Source: UBA5905 sp964609975 | Lineage (GTDB): Bacteria; Bacillota; Clostridia; Oscillospirales; Acutalibacteraceae | NCBI GenBank assembly: GCA_964609975.1 | Contig: CAZSTR010000001.1 | Coordinates: 62,001 to 126,000, forward strand | Length of the DNA stretch: 64,000 nt | Reading direction: 5' to 3' | Shown: piece by piece, positions 15,223 to 23,338 of the stretch | How the letters are laid out: each line of letters opens with the position of its first letter | How positions within the stretch are numbered: position 1 is the first letter of the stretch | Notes under the pieces: model-generated | Told to the model about the DNA's origin: nothing | Databases searched by the model: none | What the model saw: only the letters and a program-made list of their open reading frames with translations | Position numbers and translations under genes: made by a program

Positions 15223-16797
15223 ATGAATACAGTGGCAATCATCAAAAAGCTCCGGTCGGATGTCCGGATGTCCCAAGAGCAGTTTGCAGAGCTGTTCGGC
15301 GTGTCGCGACAGGCGGTGCAAAAATGGGAAACGGGAGCCGCTCTGCCGGATTTGGAAAATCTCATCAAGATTTCCAAATATTTCGATATTTCGCTGGACG
15401 CGCTGGTGCTCAACATGGACAGCCGCATTAGTCAGGAGCTGACCTTCAACAAAACGCTAAAGCCGAAATATGCCAATATCAACAACGATGAGTCCTATTC
15501 CTCAAATTTGCTCACCGAGCTGCAGCAGTCCACCGATGAGGGACTGGATATGGCTCCCTATGCGGATCTGTTTTCTGCCGTCGCCAAGCTTCCCAAGGGA
15601 GAAATGAAAAAAAAGCTGGGCGATTTGCTGTTCGAAATCGTGCTCAACGCGGACACCATCGAAAACTACCCCTATATTGAGCCATCCACGCTGGAGGAAA
15701 TCAAAAGCCTGCGCAAGAACGCCCCGGCGCCGGTCGCCGTGGACAAAACGGCGCTGGAAACGAAAATTCGCGGCGCATGGATGGGACGCATCTGCGGCTG
15801 TCTGCTCGGAAAAACCGTCGAGGGAATTCGCACGGATGAGCTGATTCCCTTTTTGCAGGAAACGGGCAACTATCCCATGCACCGGTATATTCTGCACAGC
15901 GATTTGAACGATGAAATTCTCAATAAATACAACTATCCCTTCGCCGGACGCTGTTATGCCGACCGGGTGGACGGGATGCCGGTGGACGACGACACCAACT
16001 ATATGGTGCTGGCGCAAAGGCTCATCAAAGACTACGGTCGGGATTTCACGCCCTATGATGTGTCCCGCATTTGGCTCTCTCTGCAAAGCAAGGATTCCTA
16101 TTGGACCGCCGAGCGGGTCGCTTATTGCAATTTTGTGAAGGGCTTTGAGCCGCCGGAGTCCGCCAAATATAAGAATCCCTATCGGGAATGGATCGGCGCC
16201 CAAATCCGCGGCGATTATTTCGGCTATATCAACCCCGGAAACTCGGAAAAGGCGGCGGAAATGGCTTTTCGTGATGCCTCCATCTCCCATGTGAAGAACG
16301 GAATCTACGGCGAAATGTTCGTGGCCGCCATGCTGGCCACCGCCGCCTATACCGACGACCTCTCCGCCATCTTACGGGGCGGCCTCTCCCAAATCCCTCA
16401 CACCAGCCGCCTGTATGCGGCCATCACCGATGTGCTCACCGGCTTCGAAAACGGCCGTTCCCAGGAGGAATGCTTCGCCGACATCCATGCCCGCTATGAC
16501 GAGCACACCGGCCATGGCTGGTGCCACACGATTTCCAATGCCATGATCGTGGCTGCCTCTCTGCTCTATGGGCGCGGAGACTATGGAAAATCCATCTGCA
16601 TGGCCGTGGAAACCGGCTTCGACACCGACTGCAACGGAGCGACCGTCGGCTCGGTTCTCGGGATGGCCTATGGCGTCGACACCATCGACCCCTATTGGAC
16701 AAAGCCGATTGGAGACACTCTCCACACCTCGATTTTCGGCGTGGACACGGTGAAAATCTCCGACCGAGTGCAAATCACCATGAAGGACATCGAATAA
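15223..16797 (+). CDS. Xre-type HTH domain fused to ADP-ribosylglycohydrolase
   Basis: This protein has 524 residues. Residues ~3-62 are a Cro/CI-type helix-turn-helix (MSQEQFAELFGVSRQAVQKW). Residues ~70-175 are an unassigned linker. From ~180 there is an ADP-ribosylglycohydrolase (DraG-like) domain: KIRGAWMGRICGCLLGK, metal-site DDDT (255-258), and the C-terminal GFDTDCNGATVGSVLGM carrying the second pair of metal aspartates (467, 469). The family removes ADP-ribose from proteins or small molecules using magnesium. DNA binding and ADP-ribose hydrolysis in one chain suggest a ligand-sensing regulator. AAAGGAGG lies 9 bases before the ATG. Whether it is linked to the neighbouring microcompartment operon is unknown. 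Confidence 0.85.
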   Translation: MNTVAIIKKLRSDVRMSQEQFAELFGVSRQAVQKWETGAALPDLENLIKISKYFDISLDALVLNMDSRISQELTFNKTLKPKYANINNDESYSSNLLTELQQSTDEGLDMAPYADLFSAVAKLPKGEMKKKLGDLLFEIVLNADTIENYPYIEPSTLEEIKSLRKNAPAPVAVDKTALETKIRGAWMGRICGCLLGKTVEGIRTDELIPFLQETGNYPMHRYILHSDLNDEILNKYNYPFAGRCYADRVDGMPVDDDTNYMVLAQRLIKDYGRDFTPYDVSRIWLSLQSKDSYWTAERVAYCNFVKGFEPPESAKYKNPYREWIGAQIRGDYFGYINPGNSEKAAEMAFRDASISHVKNGIYGEMFVAAMLATAAYTDDLSAILRGGLSQIPHTSRLYAAITDVLTGFENGRSQEECFADIHARYDEHTGHGWCHTISNAMIVAASLLYGRGDYGKSICMAVETGFDTDCNGATVGSVLGMAYGVDTIDPYWTKPIGDTLHTSIFGVDTVKISDRVQITMKDIE

Positions 16798-16801
16798 TCC
16801 C

Positions 16802-16839
16802 AAAAACAAGGGCCGTTATCAAAACGGCCCTTGTTTTTT
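16802..16839. terminator. Bidirectional intrinsic terminator
   Basis: A 16-bp stem (16802-16817 with 16823-16838) is flanked by A and T runs. It ends both the rightward HTH/hydrolase gene and the leftward microcompartment operon. Confidence 0.9.
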
Positions 16840-16853
16840 ATGCTTTTAAACAA

Positions 16854-17399
16854 TCAAAGGTGCTTCCACAAATCCTCATGAGGCGCCGCCATCACCGATT
16901 TGCTGCTGAACAGTCCCTGGCGAATGGCATACTCTCCGGCGGCTTCAATAGCGGCGGTCACATCCCCCACCTCGCCGGTCACCATCAAAACGCCCTTTCC
17001 GCCCATGCCACGGGACAGACGCAAATCAACGATTTCCACCTTCGCCGCCTTCACCGCCGCATCCGCCGCCAAAATAATGCTGGAGGCGGAATAGGTTTCC
17101 AGACAGCCGAGAGCGCCGTGCACGGCCTCCGGCTGTGCTCCCAGAAGGGCGGTCACAACTGATGCGTCAATACGGCCCATTACCGTGGAATCCAGCACAT
17201 AGGTGCCGAATTTTTCCTTCACATGGTCCACAGCTGTCTGCACCTCGGAAATGGAGCCGGTCAACAAAATCTCATATTTTCCGGGACAGGAGGGATGGGC
17301 GGAAATCAGCCGTACGCCGGAGGATTTCAGCGCATCGTCGCAGGCCTCCACGCCCACCGGAATACTTTTCAGTTCAAGAACACCAACTGCATAAATCAT
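16854..17399 (-). CDS. BMC-T shell protein, PduT-like
   Basis: This 181-residue protein has two tandem BMC domains (1-~88 and ~95-181), starting YAVGVLELKSIPVG and GCLETYSASSIILAAD. The second half has SRGMGGKGVLMVTGEVGDV and the end AAPHEDLWKHL matches PduT. Trimers of such proteins tile the shell as pseudohexamers. In Salmonella/Citrobacter PduT a [4Fe-4S] cluster sits at the trimer axis on Cys108. The aligned position here (ETYSASSI) is isoleucine, while the Cys38-equivalent in HPSCPGKY is present. It is the last gene of the operon. Confidence 0.85.
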   Translation of the reverse strand: MIYAVGVLELKSIPVGVEACDDALKSSGVRLISAHPSCPGKYEILLTGSISEVQTAVDHVKEKFGTYVLDSTVMGRIDASVVTALLGAQPEAVHGALGCLETYSASSIILAADAAVKAAKVEIVDLRLSRGMGGKGVLMVTGEVGDVTAAIEAAGEYAIRQGLFSSKSVMAAPHEDLWKHL

Positions 17400-17433
17400 G
17401 GTTATTCCCAGCCTTTCTCACATAAAAACCGGC

Positions 17434-18768
17434 TCAGCCCTGCACCCGCACCGAAATTCCGGCGGGCGAAACGGCTTCCACAGTTCCGTTGACAGACGAA
17501 TGAATGTTGGCGGAAATCACGCCGTCGGCCGCGGCCACACACTGGCCGGCGCGAACGGTGTCGCCCACCGCCACCAGCGGCTTCGCCGGCGCGCCCACAT
17601 GCTGACGCAGGGGCAGAAAAATGCTTTTCGGCAGGAAAACGGATTCCTCAAAGTCCGGGATACCCCAGTCGAATTCGGCCACGCCCAGCCGTTGCATGAA
17701 GCGGCTGCTGGGCAGCAGACGATATTCTCGATCCGGGTCGGCGGCCAGCGGCTTTCCGTCGTATTGATAGCGCAGCTTGTTTTTCGCCAAAACGCCCTTC
17801 ACCTGCTGATACACCCGCCGCGGGCTGATTCCCTGACAGCAGGCCGCCAGCTCGCAAACGCCACAGCCGGAGCACACCGACGCCTCGGTGAAGTTCTCCG
17901 GGTTTTCCTCGATCATGCTCACGGAATTGCGCACAATGCGATGGGGCTTCAAAGGATAGCCAATCAGAGCGCGGGGACATAAATCCGTGCAAATACTGCA
18001 CTGACAGCAGTTCGCTCCGGCATGGGTCATCACCGTGCGGTTGTTCGCCAGCTTACTACGAATGGCCGGGGCCGTTTTGGGCAACACAAGCAGACCCTTG
18101 GTGGTCTTGGTGATGACCGCCTTCTCCGGGTCGATGATGGGGCCCATAGCCGGGCCGCCATCCAGCATAACACAATCCTCCGGCACGGAAAAATCATAGC
18201 GAGCCATCAACTCGCGCACCGGCGTGCCCACCGGCACAACCGTCACGAAGGGGCGCTTCACCTTTCCGCCAACGGTGACCCATTTTTCTGTCACCGGCGT
18301 ACCGGTGCGCGCCGCCTGGCAGACATTATACAACGTTTCGGCGTTCATGACAATCACGCCAACCGACAGGGGCAGCTGGCCGGGAGGCACAATCCGCCCC
18401 AGCGCCTGATAAATCAAAATCACCTCGTCGCCCATGGGATACACATCAGGCAGGCACTTCACTGACACATGAGCCGACAGCTTTTGGCCATCCGTCAGCA
18501 TTAGCCGCTTCGCGGTATGCAACTTCACGCCCAATAGCGCCTGGGCGATGCCGGTGGCCTCCAGCACCTCCTCGGCGCCGGCGGCCACATCCGTCAGATG
18601 GCTTTTCAACAGAGCATAATCCGAATAGAGCAACGGCTCACATTCGGCGGCATTGATCACAAGCGTATCCGCGCCCTCAGCCAGCTTCACCGCCGTCGGG
18701 AAGCCGGCGCCGCCCGCGCCGACACAGCCGGCATCGGTCAAGCATTTTTTGAGTTCCTCCAGTGTCAT
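17434..18768 (-). CDS. pduS: PduS-type cobalamin-reductase-like flavo/iron-sulfur protein (RnfC family)
   Basis: This 444-residue RnfC-like protein opens with ELKKCLTDAGCVGAGGAGFPT, the glycine-rich NADH/FMN-binding start of the family. The ferredoxin region has CCQCSICTDLCP and CSGCGVCELAACCQGISP for two iron-sulfur clusters. The C-terminus is a biotinyl-lipoyl-like hairpin. In Pdu compartments PduS reduces cobalamin and interacts with PduT. Here the dehydratase is B12-independent, so NADH oxidation or electron export through the shell is the more natural role (inference). The ATG at 18768 is 16 bases after the EutN gene, with GAGGG upstream. Confidence 0.88.
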   Translation of the reverse strand: MTLEELKKCLTDAGCVGAGGAGFPTAVKLAEGADTLVINAAECEPLLYSDYALLKSHLTDVAAGAEEVLEATGIAQALLGVKLHTAKRLMLTDGQKLSAHVSVKCLPDVYPMGDEVILIYQALGRIVPPGQLPLSVGVIVMNAETLYNVCQAARTGTPVTEKWVTVGGKVKRPFVTVVPVGTPVRELMARYDFSVPEDCVMLDGGPAMGPIIDPEKAVITKTTKGLLVLPKTAPAIRSKLANNRTVMTHAGANCCQCSICTDLCPRALIGYPLKPHRIVRNSVSMIEENPENFTEASVCSGCGVCELAACCQGISPRRVYQQVKGVLAKNKLRYQYDGKPLAADPDREYRLLPSSRFMQRLGVAEFDWGIPDFEESVFLPKSIFLPLRQHVGAPAKPLVAVGDTVRAGQCVAAADGVISANIHSSVNGTVEAVSPAGISVRVQG

Positions 18769-18784
18769 GTCTTTTCCCTCATTT

Positions 18785-19045
18785 TCAGTTCGCGTTTTCG
18801 TCCACAATTCCAACAATCACCGCGTCCGTTGGCGCGGCGGTGTTATCCAGCGCCAAGCGCGCAGCGCTTCCGGTAGCAATGAGCACGCGCTCGCCGATGC
18901 CGGCGCCCACGCTGTCGATAGCCACCAGATATTTATCGGTTTCCGTCGCGTTTTCAATTAGCCGCACCTCCAAAATTTTGGAGCCGACCAGTTTTTCATT
19001 TTTCCGGGTCGAAACAATATGTCCAACCACTCTGCCCATCAGCAT
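18785..19045 (-). CDS. EutN/CcmL-type BMC vertex protein (BMC-P)
   Basis: This ~86-residue protein has the pentameric vertex signature: MGRVVGHIVSTRKNEKLVGSKIL near the N-terminus, then VAIDSVGAGIGERVLIATGSAA and the end AVIVGIVDE. Pentamers cap the icosahedral corners of the shell. The start is uncertain among TTG 19051, ATG 19045 and ATG 19039; I list 19045. It lies between pduL and pduS in the same operon. It is the only vertex gene in the locus. Confidence 0.9.
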   Translation of the reverse strand: MLMGRVVGHIVSTRKNEKLVGSKILEVRLIENATETDKYLVAIDSVGAGIGERVLIATGSAARLALDNTAAPTDAVIVGIVDENAN

Positions 19046-19094
19046 AGCCAAATTCCGCCCTTTCCAGTATGTTACATATCATTCAATATGGGAT

Positions 19095-19751
19095 TTAGCG
19101 CAAAATACGAACCTTTCCGCCGTTGGAAAGCCCAACCGCGTTAGCGTCGTCCGTGTCCACGTGCATTTCCAGCCGAAAATCCGGATGCACCCGCACCTGC
19201 ACATCATACCAGCGGGTGCGCCGCTCGACATTCTCTACCTCGACATCCACATATTCGCCGTCCCGGATACCGAAGCGCTCGCCGTCCTCCGGACTCATGT
19301 GAATGTGCCTGTTGGCGATGATGCAACCCTCCTCGATGGTCAACGCACCCTTCGGCCCGACGATGGTGATGGGCGCAGAGCCGGCGATTTTTCCTGATTC
19401 GCGCACCGGCGCCTTCACCTTCAGCGTATAGGAATCGGTGCGGGAAATCTCCACCTGGGTCATCTTGCGCACCGGGCCGAGCACGCGCACCTTCTCGATG
19501 GCCCGCATGGAGGGACCGATAAGGGTAAGCTGTTCCTTGCAGGCATATTGCCCCGGCTGGGATAGCTCCTTCAAGGGCTGCAGCTCATAGCCTTTTCCGA
19601 ACAACAGCTCCACATTCGCCGCCGTTAAATGAATGTGCCGATTGGAAACGCCCACGGGCACCAGCTTTTCCGACTCGGAAACCACCCGCACCCCCTGCTT
19701 CTCCAGTGCATCCCGCACCGCTGCGGTGATGGTCGAGGCATCCAATGCCAT
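19095..19751 (-). CDS. pduL: Phosphate propanoyltransferase
   Basis: This 218-residue enzyme converts propionyl-CoA and phosphate to propionyl-phosphate inside the compartment, regenerating CoA. The two zinc-binding histidine motifs are VPVGVSNRHIHL (~31-42) and CIIANRHIHMSPEDG. Residues 2-20 form an amphipathic helix (DASTITAAVRDALEKQG), which in PduL acts as an encapsulation peptide. The ATG at 19751 has AAGGAG 9 bases upstream. The acyl phosphate would be used by the acetate kinase in this operon. Confidence 0.95.
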   Translation of the reverse strand: MALDASTITAAVRDALEKQGVRVVSESEKLVPVGVSNRHIHLTAANVELLFGKGYELQPLKELSQPGQYACKEQLTLIGPSMRAIEKVRVLGPVRKMTQVEISRTDSYTLKVKAPVRESGKIAGSAPITIVGPKGALTIEEGCIIANRHIHMSPEDGERFGIRDGEYVDVEVENVERRTRWYDVQVRVHPDFRLEMHVDTDDANAVGLSNGGKVRILR

Positions 19752-19814
19752 ATAAAACAACTCCTTTTTCCTTATCCGGCTCTTGTCTCCTTTTCGGAGA
19801 AAAGTCTGTTTTCC

Positions 19815-19901
19815 GCCATAGGATAGCCGCACCGAGGCTCTCCGCCCGGCTGTCCTATGGCCTCCGTCTCCCCTGCCGCACCGAAAAATCGGTGCGGCAG
19901 G
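19815..19901 (-). promoter_or_regulatory. Two tandem hairpins between shell gene and pduL
   Basis: One hairpin is a perfect 13-bp stem with a 4-base loop (19872-19901). The other is a 15-bp stem with a single G-T pair (19815-19861) and a 17-base loop. No T-run follows either one on the minus strand, so they are not ordinary terminators. A role as RNA-processing or 3'-end stabilising structures for the upstream shell message is inferred. Confidence 0.55.
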
Positions 19902-19924
19902 AACGGATGCGTGCCCGCTATCGT

Positions 19925-20200
19925 TTATTTCAGCGTGGGCAGCAGCTTCTCCACATCGGCATGAGGACGGGGAATCACATGGGTCGCCACAACCTCGCCC
20001 AGACGGGACGCGGCCGCGCCGCCGGCCTCCACAGCCGCCTTCACAGCGCCCACATCACCGCGCACATGAATGCTCACCAAGCCGGAACCGATCTTCTCGG
20101 AGCCGATCAGTGTCACATTCGCGGCCTTCACCATGGCGTCCGCCGCTTCGATTGCGGCTACCAGACCGCGAGTCTCTACCATTCCCAATGCTTCCATCAT
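19925..20200 (-). CDS. BMC-H hexameric shell protein, PduA/PduJ-like
   Basis: This 91-residue single BMC domain begins MMEALGMVETRGLVAAIEAA. It has the pore-loop motif KIGSGLV at ~36-42 and VRGDVGAVKAAVEAG. It ends in the usual HVIPRPH...LLP tail. Such hexamers form the main shell facets, and the small serine/glycine pore passes diols and aldehydes. AAGGAG precedes the ATG by 9 bases, and a dedicated promoter may lie just upstream. It is probably the major facet protein. Confidence 0.95.
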   Translation of the reverse strand: MMEALGMVETRGLVAAIEAADAMVKAANVTLIGSEKIGSGLVSIHVRGDVGAVKAAVEAGGAAASRLGEVVATHVIPRPHADVEKLLPTLK

Positions 20201-20234
20201 AACAAATTTCTCCTTTTCTCTCTGTTTCTATTTC

Positions 20235-20263
20235 AGTATACACGATTATGGACCATATTTCAA
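20235..20263 (-). promoter_or_regulatory. Candidate internal promoter for the PduA-like shell gene
   Basis: On the minus strand TTGAAA (20258-20263) and TATACT (20235-20240) are 17 bp apart, about 35 bases before the shell gene start. A 7-bp hairpin AACAGGA/TCCTGTT (20262-20279) overlaps the -35 box and could be an operator. The position could raise shell protein output over enzymes. Confidence 0.5.
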
Positions 20264-20302
20264 CAGGATTCGTCCTGTTTCACAGGGAAAATCGACTACG
20301 GG

Positions 20303-20629
20303 TCAGCCCCGCAGCTTGTCCCGCCCGGTGGCGCAAATGCGCGCCATTTTGACGGTGTCCTCCGCCTGGCGGGAAATGATGTCGTGGGTCACCAGCAGAT
20401 TGCGGCGCTCCGCCTCAGCGACGCCGGCCTCCATGGCCTGTTCCACAGCGGCCACATCGCCCTCAAACTTGATGGTCATCAGCAGCGGCACCTCCGCCGC
20501 GTCGCCGTTGGCCGGCTTGTTTTTATCGAGAGCGACGATGGTCACATCCGCTGTTTTGGCAATCAAATCGCCAATCACAACCGCTGTCGTGAACCCATAC
20601 ACTTCTAAAAGACCAAGTGCCTTTGTCAT
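20303..20629 (-). CDS. BMC-H shell protein with extended loop
   Basis: This 108-residue BMC-H domain begins TKALGLLEVYGFTTAVVIGD. It differs from the neighbouring 91-residue copy by a longer pore-side loop (ALDKNKPANGDAAEVPLL) and a tail ending ARICATGRDKLRG. This form recurs as the minor hexamer of glycyl-radical compartments. The changed loop replaces the KIGSG pore, so it probably gates different molecules. It follows the alcohol dehydrogenase gene in the operon. Confidence 0.88.
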   Translation of the reverse strand: MTKALGLLEVYGFTTAVVIGDLIAKTADVTIVALDKNKPANGDAAEVPLLMTIKFEGDVAAVEQAMEAGVAEAERRNLLVTHDIISRQAEDTVKMARICATGRDKLRG

Positions 20630-20662
20630 ATCCGTGATTCCTCAACTTTCCGGAAAATCGTC

Positions 20663-21862
20663 TCACTCAGCCAGATAGCAAATCTTGATGCCTTCCTGAG
20701 CCACATTGACCTCCATCGCCTTGTTCATCTGATCCAGCGGGAAGCTGTGAGTGATCAGCTCCTTGATGGGGATGTTCATCTCACGGGCCTGACGCAGGAA
20801 CGCGATGGCGGTGGGATAATCCTGCGCGCTGTAATCCCAGGAGCCGACCAGGTTGATTTCCTTATTGCACAGGGCGAAATGCGGGTTGATGGAGAATTCG
20901 CCGTTATTGACGAAGAAGCCCATTTCGCAGAATCCGCCACCCCGACGCACATAGCTATACGCGTCGCTGGCCGCCTGGGGAGCGCCGGTGCACTGGAACA
21001 CGAAATCCGCGCCCATGCCATCGGTCACATCCTTCACACGCTGCACGCGATCCTCCAGCGTCTTTGCATCGTGGAAGTTCACAAAGGTCTTCGCGCCCAT
21101 CCGCTTGGCGATTTCCAGACGCTTCGCATTGCCGTCCACCGCGATGATGTGGTTGATACCGGCCGCCCGCAGAACGCAAATCTGCACCAGGCCAACCGGA
21201 CCACAGCCCTGCACCAGCACCTTCGTGTTGAAGTTCATCAGGCCGGTGCTGTTGGCGCGGTTATAGGAATGAACGCACACCGTCGCCAGCTCCAGCAGCA
21301 TCCGCTCCTGCAAATCCAGGTCGTTGACCTTGAAATAGGTCGCGCCGGGAGCGCTTATCATCAGATGGGTGGCGAACCAGCCGTTTAGATGCTTCTCAGG
21401 GCTGTCGGAAATGAGGCCGAATATGCCCTGCTTGTCGCAGAGGTTCGTATGAGCGGGATGCATCCGGCAAATGCCGCAATCGCCACAGCTAATCACAGAG
21501 GTGACAATCTTGTCGCCCACCTGGAGGGGCTTTCCGGCGGTGTCACAGCGCACATTTTTTCCCAGCGCCAAAATCTCGCCCGTTCCCTCATGGCCGAGCA
21601 CAACCGGCGCCAGACCGAAGGGATCGCCTTTCCATTCGTGCACATCGGTGCCGCAAACGCCGGCGCCCTCTACCTTCACAAGAATGTCATCGTCACCCAG
21701 CTGGGGGATCGGATATTCCTGCACCTCAATGGTCTTCGGGCCTGTGAGCATGGCCACCTTCGCCGTTTTCGGAATTGCTCCGGCGGCGACGCTGGGCGCC
21801 TTGGTCATTTGCGCCAGCACATCGCGCACGATGTCGGCGACTTGATTTTCGCTCAGTTGCAT
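20663..21862 (-). CDS. Zinc-dependent medium-chain alcohol dehydrogenase with N-terminal targeting helix
   Basis: This 399-residue MDR-family enzyme has catalytic zinc ligands in GAGVCGTD (Cys70) and GHEGTG (His91/Glu92). The structural zinc lobe is C126-x2-C129-x2-C132-x9-C142, with a two-residue insertion compared with the usual spacing. The NAD-binding motif is in VQGCGPVGLVQICVLRAAG. Residues 4-19 (ENQVADIVRDVLAQM) form an amphipathic helix like Pdu targeting peptides, followed by an Ala/Pro linker. It probably reduces propionaldehyde to propanol to recycle NADH and may also act on lactaldehyde. No iron-type PduQ gene is present. The ATG has CAGGAGG upstream. Confidence 0.88.
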   Translation of the reverse strand: MQLSENQVADIVRDVLAQMTKAPSVAAGAIPKTAKVAMLTGPKTIEVQEYPIPQLGDDDILVKVEGAGVCGTDVHEWKGDPFGLAPVVLGHEGTGEILALGKNVRCDTAGKPLQVGDKIVTSVISCGDCGICRMHPAHTNLCDKQGIFGLISDSPEKHLNGWFATHLMISAPGATYFKVNDLDLQERMLLELATVCVHSYNRANSTGLMNFNTKVLVQGCGPVGLVQICVLRAAGINHIIAVDGNAKRLEIAKRMGAKTFVNFHDAKTLEDRVQRVKDVTDGMGADFVFQCTGAPQAASDAYSYVRRGGGFCEMGFFVNNGEFSINPHFALCNKEINLVGSWDYSAQDYPTAIAFLRQAREMNIPIKELITHSFPLDQMNKAMEVNVAQEGIKICYLAE

Positions 21863-21877
21863 TGCTTTTTCCTCCTG

Positions 21878-23338
21878 TCAAATGATATGAAAGCTGTCGG
21901 CCATCACACAGCGCCTTTGCCGGGTGAAGCTACGGGCGGAGGTGATTCCCTCTCCCGTCGGCCCGGCGATGGTGAAGGTGGTATGTCCTTCGCCGCCAAA
22001 GCCGATACCGGCATAGGACGGCGCATTTTTTACAAAAATGGTGGTTTCCACCGCCCGGGCGAACCGGGTCAAATGGTCGATGTTTTTCGAGTGCATATGA
22101 GCGGTGTGGCGACAGCCATGCTCCGCCCGCACAGCCAAATCAATGGCCTCGTCAATGTCCTGCACCCGCACAATAGGTAAAATCGGCATCATCAGCTCCG
22201 TTTGTACGAAGGGATGGTTGAAATCGGTTTCACAAATCAAACAGCGCACACTGCTGTCCACCTGCACCCCGATTTTTTCCATCAAAACCGCCGCATCCCG
22301 TCCGACGCACTTGCGGTTGATGACCTTCCGGGCTTTTCCGTCCTTCCCCACCTGCTCCACAAGCACGATTTTCTCCAGCGCATCCACCTGTTCCCGACTG
22401 AGCATATAGGCACCGTTCTGGCGCATATAGTGAATCAGCTCGTCCGCAATGGAATCGAAGGCGAAAACCTCCTTTTCCGCGATGCAGGGCAGATTATTGT
22501 CGAAGGAACAGCCGTCGATGATGTCCTTTCCAGCCTTCGGAATATCCGCCGTGTCGTCCACGATCACCGGGGGGTTTCCCGCGCCGGCGCCGATGGCCTT
22601 CTTACCGGAGGAAAGCACGGCCTTCACAACACCGGGGCCGCCGGTGCACACCAGAAGGCGAATCAGCGGATGGGACTGCATGATGGCGGCGCTGTCCATG
22701 GTCGGCTTCGCCATCGAGCACACCAGAACCTCCGGCCCACCGGCCGCCTTCGAAGCGCGGTTCACCAAATCCACCGCATAGTTCGAGGTGGCGATGGCAT
22801 GGGGATGCGGATTGAAAACGACGCCGTTTCCGGCGGCAATCATGCCGATGCTGTTGCAAATCACCGTTTCGCTGGGGTTGGTGCTGGGAGTGATGCTTCC
22901 CACAAGACCGAAGGGAGCCATCTCCACCAGCGTCAGCCCATCGTCGCCGGTGCGCACCGTGGGACAAACATCCTCGGTTCCAGGGGTTTTATCGGCCACA
23001 AGAATGTGCTTCGCCGTTTTGTGCTCCACCCGGCCCATGCCGGTCTCCGCCACGCCAAGCTTCGCCATAATCGGCGCTTCCTCGCGGGTTAGACGGCGAA
23101 TTTCGGTAATGATTTTTTCCCGTTGCTCCACGGTCATGGTGTGCAACGCTTTATAGCCAGCCTGGGTCGCTTCGATAGCCGCATTCATGTCGGTGAAAAT
23201 ACCGGTGAAGGTATGGCCATGATACTGGGTGCTGTCCCATTCCGGCTGAGTGGGGAAATCCCCTTGCTCGGCGGGCATGTTTTTCAAAACCCGCTCCACA
23301 ATACGGCCGATTTCCGCTTCCGTTATTTCAACTGCCAA
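21878..23338 (-). CDS. pduP: CoA-acylating propionaldehyde dehydrogenase
   Basis: This 486-residue ALDH-superfamily enzyme converts propionaldehyde, CoA and NAD to propionyl-CoA. The catalytic cysteine is Cys285 in NNLPCIAEKEV, and cofactor contacts include GSITPSTNPSET and CTGGPGVVKA. An N-terminal helix (EITEAEIGRIVERVLKNM) followed by a linker is the targeting peptide seen in PduP and EutE. I chose the TTG at 23338, 10 bases after AAAAGGAG, overlapping the PduO-like gene end by 11 bases. No ATG gives a sensible start. Confidence 0.92.
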   Translation of the reverse strand: MAVEITEAEIGRIVERVLKNMPAEQGDFPTQPEWDSTQYHGHTFTGIFTDMNAAIEATQAGYKALHTMTVEQREKIITEIRRLTREEAPIMAKLGVAETGMGRVEHKTAKHILVADKTPGTEDVCPTVRTGDDGLTLVEMAPFGLVGSITPSTNPSETVICNSIGMIAAGNGVVFNPHPHAIATSNYAVDLVNRASKAAGGPEVLVCSMAKPTMDSAAIMQSHPLIRLLVCTGGPGVVKAVLSSGKKAIGAGAGNPPVIVDDTADIPKAGKDIIDGCSFDNNLPCIAEKEVFAFDSIADELIHYMRQNGAYMLSREQVDALEKIVLVEQVGKDGKARKVINRKCVGRDAAVLMEKIGVQVDSSVRCLICETDFNHPFVQTELMMPILPIVRVQDIDEAIDLAVRAEHGCRHTAHMHSKNIDHLTRFARAVETTIFVKNAPSYAGIGFGGEGHTTFTIAGPTGEGITSARSFTRQRRCVMADSFHII

